From assembly GCF_018588885.1 (NCBI RefSeq), contig NZ_JAFFIW010000012.1:107936-171935 (forward strand): a stretch of DNA of 64,000 bases, read 5' to 3'. Of the stretch, positions 35,021 through 42,904 are shown one piece after another. A program made the position numbers and the translations under genes. The notes under the pieces are model-generated. The model saw nothing but the letters and a program-made list of their open reading frames with translations, made no database searches and was not told the DNA's origin. Positions within the stretch are counted from its first letter, which is position 1. Every line of letters starts with the position of its first letter. The DNA is from Mesorhizobium sp. dw_380. Lineage in GTDB: Bacteria; Pseudomonadota; Alphaproteobacteria; Rhizobiales; Rhizobiaceae.

Positions 35021-36664
35021 TCAGGCCGTGACAAGCAGAGAGGCGGCTGCCGCGAACACCTCAGCCACCGCATGGGCGCCAGGGTCGGTCACGCCCTGCA
35101 ATTTGGCGCCGACATAGGCGGACCGTCCGGCTTTTGCCTTCTCCATGGCGGCCGTGGCCTCGGCACCGCGCCGGGCCGCTATCGCCGCATCGCCAAGGCC
35201 ATCGCTGTCGAGCGCCTTGAGCGCCGGCTCCAGTGCGTCGACCATGGTGCGATCGCCCGGTTTGGCTCCGCCGTAGAAGGTCATCCGCTCAAGCCCGGCA
35301 AGCAGCGCCTTCGGCACATCAGCCCCGCCGTCCACGGCCTGCGCGGCCGCCGTGAAGAAGATCGACAGCAGCACCCCGCTGGAGCCGCCCATCGATGCGC
35401 TCAGTATGTCGCCTATCGCGCCAAGGGCCGCTGCGGGATCGGCAAGCGGCAGCGTGTCGAGCCGCTCAAGGATGCTGCGTGCGCCGGTTGCCACCGTCGA
35501 GCCGGTATCGCCGTCGCCCGCCTTGGCGTCGAGCCCGTTCAATACCCCTTCGAGTGAAATCAGCCTTTCGCCGACCGTGACGATCAGGCGCCTGGTGCCT
35601 GCATGCTGGCTGGGCTTGCGTGCAGCACTTTGTCCGGCTGCTTTCGCCATCGGCACGACATCGGGTGCAACGACCGGCTTTGCCGGCATCCACGCATACG
35701 GGCCGACCGGCGCCAGCAGGGCCGTCTCGCGCGCGGCGTCGAGCCGGATCAGCGACAGCGAGAAGCCGTTCATGTTGAGCGCCGTCATCAGCGGTCCCGG
35801 GCCGATCGTCAGCTTGATGGCCTTGGCGAGTGGCGAGGCAAGCACCGCATTGGCGATGACAGACATTTCGAGCGGCGGCACGGAACCGAGATTGTTGATC
35901 AGCAAAGCATAGCTTGCCTTCGGGTCGAGCCGCACTGCCAGGCGCTCCGCCATGATCGCCACCAGCCGGTTGGCGCTTTGCACCACGATGCGCTCGACAC
36001 CGGGTTCGCCATGTATGCCGAGGCCGAGCTCGCCATCGTCGGCCCCGAACCTGTCTTCATGCGGCTGGCCGGGGATGGAGCAGGACGATAGCGACATGCC
36101 GAGAGAAACGATGTCCTTCGCAGCGGCCCGAGCGGCTGCCGCAATCGACGCCAGATCATGACCGGCCTCCGACAGATGGCCTGATATCTTGTGCACGAAC
36201 AAGGTCCCGGCAACACCGCGCGGCTGGGCAATGTCAGGCAGCGCGATATCGTCGGCAACGATCACCATCTCGACGCGAAAGCCTTCGGCGCGCGCCTTCT
36301 CGGCAGCCAGGCCGAAATTGAGACGGTCGCCGGTATAATTCTTGACGATCAGCAGGCAGCCGGCCGGTCCGGTGACCGCGCGGATGGCCGCCAGTACCGC
36401 CTCGACGCTTGGCGAGGCGAAGATTTCGCCCGAGACCGCCGCAGTCAGCATGCCCTTGCCGACGAACCCGGCATGCGAAGGCTCGTGCCCGGCACCGCCA
36501 CCGGAAACGACGCTGACCTTCGACTTGTCCCAGCCCGCGCGCAGCACGACCTTGACCTCGGGATAGCCGTCGAGACGCGCGAGATCGCCTGCGCCAATGG
36601 TCCGCAACAGACCGTCCAGCGCCTCGGTGACGATCGTTTCCCGGCGGTTGAAAAAGTGCTTCAT
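35021..36664 (-). CDS. Single-chain ATP-type dihydroxyacetone kinase
   Basis: The 547-residue protein joins a DhaK domain (VVSGGGAGHEPSHAGFVGKGML, GIHGEPG with the substrate His) to a DhaL domain (KAGDGDTGSTVATGA, MGGSSGVLLS, GDRTMVDAL). This is the plan of ATP-dependent kinases such as that of Citrobacter freundii, about 550 residues. Substrates in the family include dihydroxyacetone, glyceraldehyde and the four-carbon erythrulose. With a PTS-type kinase beside it, a different triose or tetrose is possible. The ATG at 36664 is chosen. Confidence 0.88.
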   Translation of the reverse strand: MKHFFNRRETIVTEALDGLLRTIGAGDLARLDGYPEVKVVLRAGWDKSKVSVVSGGGAGHEPSHAGFVGKGMLTAAVSGEIFASPSVEAVLAAIRAVTGPAGCLLIVKNYTGDRLNFGLAAEKARAEGFRVEMVIVADDIALPDIAQPRGVAGTLFVHKISGHLSEAGHDLASIAAAARAAAKDIVSLGMSLSSCSIPGQPHEDRFGADDGELGLGIHGEPGVERIVVQSANRLVAIMAERLAVRLDPKASYALLINNLGSVPPLEMSVIANAVLASPLAKAIKLTIGPGPLMTALNMNGFSLSLIRLDAARETALLAPVGPYAWMPAKPVVAPDVVPMAKAAGQSAARKPSQHAGTRRLIVTVGERLISLEGVLNGLDAKAGDGDTGSTVATGARSILERLDTLPLADPAAALGAIGDILSASMGGSSGVLLSIFFTAAAQAVDGGADVPKALLAGLERMTFYGGAKPGDRTMVDALEPALKALDSDGLGDAAIAARRGAEATAAMEKAKAGRSAYVGAKLQGVTDPGAHAVAEVFAAAASLLVTA

Positions 36665-36739
36665 CGAATTCGTCCCGTATTCACAATCGTCAATCACAAA
36701 CCGGCGTTTGGACCCTTGGCGGGAGAGCCGAAAACCGTT

Positions 36740-37753
36740 TCACATCAATCTTTGTCCATCGGCGCCGAAATAGAGCGGCGAGCGGTAGCGGATCACCACT
36801 CTGTCACCTTGCGCCAGATCCGTGTCTGGATCGGTCAGCGTCACCAGTTTCTTCGGGCCGACCGTCACATGCAGGTGGTTCTGGTCGCCGAGATGCTCGA
36901 CCCAGTCGACGACGCCATCGGCATGGCCATTCATGGCTTTTTCGATGGCCAGATGCTCGGTGCGCGCGCCGATCGTTCTGGTGCCGGCCGGCGTGCCGCC
37001 ATCGGGCAGCAGGCCGGTCGGCAGAAGATTGATCGCCGGCTGGCCGAGCCTCGCCGCGACATGCAGGTTCGCCGGCTCGGAATAGATGGTCCGCGGCGAG
37101 CCGATCTGCACCAGCACGCCGTCGGCCAGGATGCCGATGCGGTCGGCCATGGTCATCGCCTCGATCTGGTCATGCGTGACGTAGAGCATTGTGGCGCCGA
37201 GTTCCGACTGGATCCGCTTCAACTCGAGCCGCAGGTCCGCCCGCAGCTTGGCGTCGAGCGACGACAGCGGCTCATCCATCAGGTAGATGGCGGGCTTGCG
37301 CACCAGCGCGCGGCCGATGGCGACGCGCTGCATTTCGCCGCCGGAGAGCTTGGTCGAACGGTTGGCGAGCTTGTGATGGATGCGCACCATCCTGGCCACT
37401 TCCTCGACCCGCCGGCGGATCTGGTCTTCCGGTATTCTCCGGGCCGGCGAGCGCAGCGGAAAGGCGAGATTGTCGAACACCGACAGATGCGGATAGAGCG
37501 AATACTGCTGGAACACGAAGGCGGTGTCGCGCTCGGCCGGCGATAGCGTCGTCGCATTATGGCCGCCGATCTCGATCGTGCCGGCGTCCGGCCGTTCCAG
37601 CCCGGCAATCAGCCGCAATGTCGTCGTCTTGCCGGCGCCGGTCGGCCCGAGCAGCACGACGAACTCACCGTCTGATATATGCAGGTCGAGACCGTCGACG
37701 GCGACATGATCGCCAAAGCTCTTGGTCACGTTCTTGATGTGCACGTCAGCCAT
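36740..37753 (-). CDS. ABC transporter ATPase (GlpT/MalK-like)
   Basis: The 337-residue protein has Walker A GPTGAGKTT, signature LSGGEMQRVAIGRAL, Walker B IYLMDEPLSSLD and the H-loop THDQIEA, plus the C-terminal OB-like domain of carbohydrate importers. It starts within the 3' end of the other ATPase gene (8-base overlap), so the two ATPases probably form a heterodimer. The layout resembles the glpSTPQUV glycerol transporter described in Rhizobium leguminosarum. Confidence 0.86.
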   Translation of the reverse strand: MADVHIKNVTKSFGDHVAVDGLDLHISDGEFVVLLGPTGAGKTTTLRLIAGLERPDAGTIEIGGHNATTLSPAERDTAFVFQQYSLYPHLSVFDNLAFPLRSPARRIPEDQIRRRVEEVARMVRIHHKLANRSTKLSGGEMQRVAIGRALVRKPAIYLMDEPLSSLDAKLRADLRLELKRIQSELGATMLYVTHDQIEAMTMADRIGILADGVLVQIGSPRTIYSEPANLHVAARLGQPAINLLPTGLLPDGGTPAGTRTIGARTEHLAIEKAMNGHADGVVDWVEHLGDQNHLHVTVGPKKLVTLTDPDTDLAQGDRVVIRYRSPLYFGADGQRLM

Positions 37754-38858
37754 GCTGCGCTCTCCCTTGAGAGGCGGTATCGTGAACCGCGGTTCTCACC
37801 GCGCGTCCGGAGCCCTTGTCGAACAGCGACAGCCGCGCGCTGTTCAGCGTCAGCCCGACATGATCGCCGGCATTGAGCCGGATCTCGGCCGGCACCCGCG
37901 CCTTGATGATGCCGTCCGCCGTCTCCACCGCGACGATCTGCGTCGTGCCGAGATATTCGGTGCCGTAGATCGCGCCGCGCAGCTTGGAAGCATCGTCGAA
38001 GCGGATGTGTTCGGGCCGGATGCCAAGCGCCATGTCAGCCGGCGCGATGTCCTCCCGCACCTCCGGCACCGCGACTTTCGCTCCCTGGACGACGATCTCC
38101 TTCGCGCCCTTGGCGAGCCCGCCGCCAAACCCCAAAAAATTCATCGGCGGCGAGCCGATGAAGTCGGCGACGAACATGGTCGCCGGGCGATCATAGATTT
38201 CACGTGGGCTGCCGAACTGTTCGATGACACCGTGGTTCATGACAGCGATCTTGTCGGCCATCGACATCGCTTCCATCTGGTCGTGTGTGACATAGACCGT
38301 CGTGGCATGGATGCGGTTGTGCAGCTCGCGCAATTCATGGACCATCAAATCGCGGAATTCGGTGTCGAGCGTGCCGAGCGGCTCGTCCATCAGGAAGCAT
38401 TTCGGCCGCCGCACGATGGCGCGGCCGAGCGCCACGCGCTGGCGGTCGCCGCCCGCAAGGCCGGAAACTGATTTGTTGAGCAGATGGTCGATGCGCAGCA
38501 GCTTCGCCGTTTCCTCGACCCTTGTCCGGATTTCGGCCGACGGCATGCCTTGCGCCAAGAGCGGGAAGCCGATGTTCTTGCGCACATTCATATGCGGATA
38601 GAGCGCGAACAGCTGGAAGACGAAGGCGATGTCGCGCTCGCGGGCTCGCAGCATGGTGACGTCGTCGCCGCCGAGCAGGATCTGGCCGCCGGTCGGCAGC
38701 TCCAGCCCGGCGATCATGCGCAAGGTCGTCGTCTTGCCGCAGCCCGATGGGCCGAGCATAACGAAGAACTCGCCATCCTCGACGACGAAGTTGGAATCCT
38801 GCACGGCGACGAAGTCGCCGAAGGCCTTCCTCAAATTCTGGACGCGGATTTCGGCCAT
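37746..38858 (-). CDS. ABC transporter ATPase (GlpS/MalK-like)
   Basis: The 370-residue protein starts MAEIRVQNLRKAFGDFVAV and has GPSGCGKTTTLR, LAGGDRQRVALGRAIV (an Ala-Gly-Gly-Asp-Arg variant of the signature) and CFLMDEPLGTLD, then a regulatory C-terminal domain. It drives import with its partner ATPase. The ATG at 38858 lies two bases after the stop of the small membrane gene upstream. Position and pairing follow GlpS/GlpT. Confidence 0.86.
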   Translation of the reverse strand: MAEIRVQNLRKAFGDFVAVQDSNFVVEDGEFFVMLGPSGCGKTTTLRMIAGLELPTGGQILLGGDDVTMLRARERDIAFVFQLFALYPHMNVRKNIGFPLLAQGMPSAEIRTRVEETAKLLRIDHLLNKSVSGLAGGDRQRVALGRAIVRRPKCFLMDEPLGTLDTEFRDLMVHELRELHNRIHATTVYVTHDQMEAMSMADKIAVMNHGVIEQFGSPREIYDRPATMFVADFIGSPPMNFLGFGGGLAKGAKEIVVQGAKVAVPEVREDIAPADMALGIRPEHIRFDDASKLRGAIYGTEYLGTTQIVAVETADGIIKARVPAEIRLNAGDHVGLTLNSARLSLFDKGSGRAVRTAVHDTASQGRAQHG

Positions 38859-38860
38859 GG

Positions 38861-39067
38861 TTATTCCGGGAACTTCGAGACGATGATGAACATCACGGTG
38901 CCGGCAAGCATGGTGATGAAGGAATAGGTATAGAGCGACAGCGCGAAAGGCTGGAACAGCATCAGGAAGCCGATGGCGATGAGTGCCGTCGCGATGTTTT
39001 CCATCAGTCCGCGCCGGGCCCAGACCGGCCAGCGCGATTTGCGTTTGACGGGTTTGGTCATGCTCAT
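38861..39067 (-). CDS. Small two-span membrane protein, GlpU-like
   Basis: This 68-residue protein has a basic N-terminus (MSMTKPVKRKSRWPVWARRG) and two hydrophobic helices (about 22-40 and 45-63). It sits between the second permease and the first ATPase, with its ATG overlapping the permease stop by four bases. The same kind of small protein (GlpU, DUF2160-like) occupies this place in rhizobial glycerol transporters. It may steady the permease complex. Confidence 0.7.
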   Translation of the reverse strand: MSMTKPVKRKSRWPVWARRGLMENIATALIAIGFLMLFQPFALSLYTYSFITMLAGTVMFIIVSKFPE

Positions 39068-40014
39068 TTGCGCACCGCGCCGAAGGTGATGCCGCGCAGC
39101 AATTGCTTGCGAAGCAGGATGGTGAAAACCAGGATCGGCACCAGGAAGATCGTCGTGCCCGCCGCCACTGCCGGCCAGTCCTGGCCGCCTTCGCCGATGA
39201 TGGTCGGGATGAAGGGCGGCGCGGTCTGCGCCGTGCCGGAGGTGAGGAGTGCCGCGAACGCATATTCGTTCCAGGCGAAGATCAGGCAGAAGATGGCGGT
39301 CGCTGCGATGCCGGTCGTCGCCTGCGGCAGCACGGTGCGCCAGAAGGCCTGCAGCCGCGTATAGCCGTCGATCATCGCCGCTTCCTCGTACTCGCGCGGG
39401 ATCTCGTCGATGAAGCCCTTCAGCAGCCACACGGCCAGCGATACGTTGACCGCCGTGTAGAGCAGGATCATGCCAAGCGCCGTGTCCGACAAGCCAAGCT
39501 CGCGGTACATCAGGTAGATCGGAATGGCGACGGCGATCGGCGGCATGAAGCGCGTCGACAGGATGAAGAACAGAAGATCGTCGGCGAGCGGCACCTTGAA
39601 GCGCGAGAAGCCATAGGCCGACAGCGTGCCGAGAAAGACAGCGCAGAAGGTCGAGCCGAAAGCGATGATCAATGAATTGACGAAGCGCGGCAGGAAGTTG
39701 GACGGGCCGGCGATCACCATGTTGCGCTTGCGCACAGTCTCATCGCAGAAGCCGGTCGCCGGTCCCAGCGAGTTGATGTATTCCGGCGTCTGCCTTGTGC
39801 GCGTCGTGAACAGGTTGCAATAGCCCTCGATGCTCGGCTGGAACAGGATTTTTGGCGGATAGGCGATCGAATCCGGCGGCGTCTTGAAGCTGGTGGCGAA
39901 GATCCACAGCAGCGGCACGATCGAGATCAGCGCGTAGGCGATGATGATCGCGCCGGCGATGCGCTTCGAGTTTGCCGAAGGTGCGACGACCGAATGGGCA
40001 GATGTCAGGCTCAT
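39064..40014 (-). CDS. ABC sugar/polyol permease (GlpQ-like)
   Basis: The 316-residue protein has six hydrophobic segments and the cytoplasmic EAA loop EEAAMIDGYTRLQAFWRTVLP, which contacts the ATPases. It contains an unusually long periplasmic stretch after the first span (about 45-105) with a few Cys residues. The ATG at 40014 overlaps the stop of the preceding permease by four bases. It forms the channel with that permease. Confidence 0.86.
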   Translation of the reverse strand: MSLTSAHSVVAPSANSKRIAGAIIIAYALISIVPLLWIFATSFKTPPDSIAYPPKILFQPSIEGYCNLFTTRTRQTPEYINSLGPATGFCDETVRKRNMVIAGPSNFLPRFVNSLIIAFGSTFCAVFLGTLSAYGFSRFKVPLADDLLFFILSTRFMPPIAVAIPIYLMYRELGLSDTALGMILLYTAVNVSLAVWLLKGFIDEIPREYEEAAMIDGYTRLQAFWRTVLPQATTGIAATAIFCLIFAWNEYAFAALLTSGTAQTAPPFIPTIIGEGGQDWPAVAAGTTIFLVPILVFTILLRKQLLRGITFGAVRK

Positions 40015-40958
40015 CTCTGCTTCACCTTGTTGAGCGCCTTGACGTAGATGTTGGCGAGGCCGAACACCGCGACGAACAGGATGATGGCGAAGGCCGATGA
40101 ATAGCCGGTGCGCCAGCTCTCGAAAGCCTGCCGCTTCAGCGTGATCGAGGCGACCTCGGTGGTCGAGCCCGGCCCGCCGCCGGTCAACAGGTTGACCATG
40201 TCGAACATCTTGAAGTTCTCGATGCCGCGGAACAGCACCGCCAGCATGATGAAGGGCAGCGCCATAGGCAGCGTGATCGACCAGAACTGCCGCCAGTTGG
40301 AGGCGCGGTCGACCTCGGCCGCCTCGTAGATGTATTCGGGGATCGAGCGCAGGCCGGCGAGGCAGATCAGCATCACGTAGGGCGTCCACATCCAGGTGTC
40401 GACGATGATGATCGACCACGGCGCCAGCGAGACGTTGGAGAGCATCTGGATGTTTGCCGGCGGGATGCCTGACACGAAGGAGATGGCATAGGCGAACAAG
40501 CCGATCTGCGGCTCGTAGAGGAAGCGCCAGAAATTGCCGACCACCGCCGGCGACAGCATCATCGGCACCAGGATCAGTGTCGTCCAGAAAGCGTGGCCAC
40601 GGAATTTCCGGTCGATCAGCCAGGCCAGGGTGAAGCCGATCAGTGTCTGCAAGAGGATGGTCCAGAACACGAAATGCGCCGTCGTCTGCATGGCGATCCA
40701 GATGTCCTGGTCGCCGAGGATGCGCTGGTAATTGGCAAAGCCGAGGTTCTTCACCATCTCGTTCGGCCGGTTGGCCCGGTAGTTGGTGAACGACAGATAG
40801 ATCGCCCAGAACAGCGGGAAGATGTTGATGGCGAGCAGCAACAGGATCGTCGGCGAGATGAACAGCCACGCCAGGCCCTTGTCGCTGATGCCCCGGACCT
40901 TGCGGGCCAACGGTTCCGGGGTGGCCCGGGCAACGTTCTCCGCGGTCCGATTGAGCAT
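40011..40958 (-). CDS. ABC sugar/polyol permease (GlpP-like)
   Basis: The 315-residue MalF-type permease has a first span at about 32-52 and the EAA loop YEAAEVDRASNWRQFWSITLP near the C-terminal third. It follows the binding-protein gene by 109 bases. The ATG at 40958 behind AGGAC is chosen; a GTG-started extension would add 26 residues without membrane features. Confidence 0.86.
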   Translation of the reverse strand: MLNRTAENVARATPEPLARKVRGISDKGLAWLFISPTILLLLAINIFPLFWAIYLSFTNYRANRPNEMVKNLGFANYQRILGDQDIWIAMQTTAHFVFWTILLQTLIGFTLAWLIDRKFRGHAFWTTLILVPMMLSPAVVGNFWRFLYEPQIGLFAYAISFVSGIPPANIQMLSNVSLAPWSIIIVDTWMWTPYVMLICLAGLRSIPEYIYEAAEVDRASNWRQFWSITLPMALPFIMLAVLFRGIENFKMFDMVNLLTGGGPGSTTEVASITLKRQAFESWRTGYSSAFAIILFVAVFGLANIYVKALNKVKQR

Positions 40959-41067
40959 GGTCAGTCCTGCTTCGGTCACTTGGGTCGTCTCTGTTATGGA
41001 ATTTATCTGAACTGCGTCCCGTGCCAAGGGTGGCACGGGACGCTTGGCCTAGCTCGGGAGGAGCCGG

Positions 41068-42399
41068 TTACATCTTGCCATCGTCCTGGAACACCTGCGT
41101 CCAGTCCTTGACCAGGCCGTCAAGAGCATCCTTGGCGGAGCCCTGGCCGGCGACGACATAGTCGTGGAAGCGCTTCTGCGAGGCCTGCAGCAGCGGTGCG
41201 TAGCTGGGCTCGGCCCAGAAGTCCTTCACGATGGCCATCGAGTCGAGGAAGGTCTGGGCGTAGGGTTGGCTGGCCGGGAATTTCGGATCCTTCACCACCG
41301 CGTTCAGGCAGGAATAGCCGCCAAGCGACCACCACTTGGCCTGCACGTCCTTGTTGGCGAACCACTTGATGTATTTCAGCGCCGATTCCTGCTTGTCGGA
41401 ATAGGACACCACCGAAATGCCCTGGCCGCCGAGCTGCGCGAACTGGTCGCCACCGGGTCCCTTGGGATTGACGAAATAGCCGATCTTGTCGCCGCCGACA
41501 TTCTCGTCCTTCTGCAGGCCGGGCCATGTGAAAGCAAAATTCATATGCATCGCCACCTGGCCGGATTTGAAGGCGTCGATGCCTTCGCCCATGTAGCTGT
41601 TCGACGCTCCCGGCGGGGTGCAGCAGTCATAGAGCGCTTTGTAGAACTCCAGCCCCTTCACCGACTTATCGGAATTGACGAAGCTTTCCATGTCGTAGGG
41701 CTTCTTCGGATTCTCATACTGAAAGCCGTAGCTGTAGAGCACATCCATGGCGCCCATGGTGATGCCTTCCGAGCCACGCTCGGTGTAGATCGAAGCACCG
41801 TAGACGGTTTTGCCGTCGATCTGCCGCTTCTGGAAGAATTCGGCGATCTGCTTCAGCTGGTCGAAGGTGGCCGGCGGTCCGAGATCCCAGCCATACTTCT
41901 CCTTGAATTCCTTCTGCAGCTCCGGCTTGGAGAACCAGTCCTTGCGGTAGGTCCAGCCGACGACATCGCCCATGGCCGGCAGCGCCCAATAGTTCGGCGT
42001 GTTCTTCGGCCATTCCGAATAGCCGACGACGGTCGCCGGCACGAAGTCGTCCATGCTGATCTTCTCCTTGTCGAAGAAGTCGTTCAGCTTGACGTAGTGG
42101 CCGTTCTCCGCCGCGCCGCCGATCCACTGGCTGTCGCCGATGATCAGGTCGCACAGCTTGCCGTGCGAGTTCAGCTCGTTGAGGAAGCGGTCGGCATAGT
42201 TGGTCCACGGCACGAATTCGAATTTCATGCCGATGCCGGTTTCCTTGGTGAAATCCTTGGACAGTTCGACAAGCGCGTTTGCCGGATCCCAGGCGGCCCA
42301 GCACAGCGTCAGGTCTTCAGCGTGCGCGGCGTTCGAGAGGGCTGTCGACGCTGTGATCGCCGAGGCCAGTCCCAACGCCAGTTTAAAGCTCGATTTCAT
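41068..42399 (-). CDS. Periplasmic solute-binding protein (family 1)
   Basis: The 443-residue protein has a clear signal peptide (KSSFKLALGLASAITASTALSNAAHA, cleaved near residue 27) and the fold of family 1 sugar-binding proteins, with WDPANALVELSKDF and many aromatic residues (WAAW, WTNY, EWPKN, WAEPSY) likely to line the sugar site. It is the first gene of the leftward operon and brings the solute to the permeases. The kinase genes point to glycerol, dihydroxyacetone or a four-carbon polyol, but the ligand is not known. The unusual palindromic promoter lies directly upstream. Confidence 0.86.
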   Translation of the reverse strand: MKSSFKLALGLASAITASTALSNAAHAEDLTLCWAAWDPANALVELSKDFTKETGIGMKFEFVPWTNYADRFLNELNSHGKLCDLIIGDSQWIGGAAENGHYVKLNDFFDKEKISMDDFVPATVVGYSEWPKNTPNYWALPAMGDVVGWTYRKDWFSKPELQKEFKEKYGWDLGPPATFDQLKQIAEFFQKRQIDGKTVYGASIYTERGSEGITMGAMDVLYSYGFQYENPKKPYDMESFVNSDKSVKGLEFYKALYDCCTPPGASNSYMGEGIDAFKSGQVAMHMNFAFTWPGLQKDENVGGDKIGYFVNPKGPGGDQFAQLGGQGISVVSYSDKQESALKYIKWFANKDVQAKWWSLGGYSCLNAVVKDPKFPASQPYAQTFLDSMAIVKDFWAEPSYAPLLQASQKRFHDYVVAGQGSAKDALDGLVKDWTQVFQDDGKM

Positions 42400-42471
42400 G
42401 CCTTCCTCCCATTTGCGAAACGCGCCCGAATGGCGGTTTCAAGAGCCCGTTACCCTCGCTCCTCCGAGGGC

Positions 42472-42578
42472 CCAAACATGGCGACGCAGCACGTCGCGAA
42501 TGTTTAGTAATTTGTTTAGTGATGCAATTTTTACTAAACAAGGCAAGCGAATTCGTTGCTGCGTCGCACCATGTTTGC
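42472..42578. promoter_or_regulatory. Nested palindromic promoter of the transporter-dha operon
   Basis: An outer inverted repeat, CAAACATGG-(TG)-CGACGCAGCA, occupies about 42473-42491 and, inverted, 42556-42578. Inside it TGTTTAGTAA (42501-42510) and TTACTAAACA (42531-42540) form a perfect 10-bp inverted repeat 20 bases apart, and TTTGTTTAGTGA lies between them. The right outer arm contains the TGC dyad TGCTGC-GTC-GCACCA (42557-42571). The AT-rich inner pair looks like an operator of a sugar-responsive repressor; the outer pair belongs to the dyad family of the exo promoters. Confidence 0.55.
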
Positions 42579-42696
42579 GCCGACCTCTGAAAATGTTGGG
42601 AAAAGTGTCGGCGCGGAGCGAACGCGTGCGGACTGCGGAAGTCGCGCGGCGCTATTCCAAGACCTGGTCCGGAGATGGTTGCCTAGTTCAGTCGAC

Positions 42697-42858
42697 CCGC
42701 TTGGCACTCTCGGCGCGCTGTTCTTCCAGGAATACCCCGACTGGCTGTCGCTGGTCGGCCTCGCGGTCGTCGGCAGCTCCGGCCTGCTGACCATGGTGCG
42801 CGAGGAAGTGCGGCTGGTCACGGTGCGCTGGAACCCGTTTTCGCGCACCCGGCTTTGA
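42697..42858 (+). pseudogene. C-terminal remnant of a DMT (EamA) transporter
   Basis: The last 53 codons of an open frame read PLGTLGALFFQEYPDW followed by LSLVGLAVVGSSGLLTMVREEVR, the pattern of the final membrane helix and tail of drug/metabolite transporters (Glu-x-Pro, SG, RE). The remaining nine helices are missing; what precedes it is unrelated sequence ending at the nested palindrome. It looks like the scar of a gene cut when the transporter-dha operon arrived. The assignment rests on a short match by eye. Confidence 0.45.
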
Positions 42859-42904
42859 CCCCTGCCGGTTGCACGGCGACCGCGACCGCTGATATGCGGG
42901 CGCG

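Noticed and set aside
42501..42540. TGTTTAGTAA/TTACTAAACA as an Irr iron box
   Set aside because: The halves are separated by 20 bases instead of 3 and lack the GAA/TTC core, so it is not an ICE-type site.
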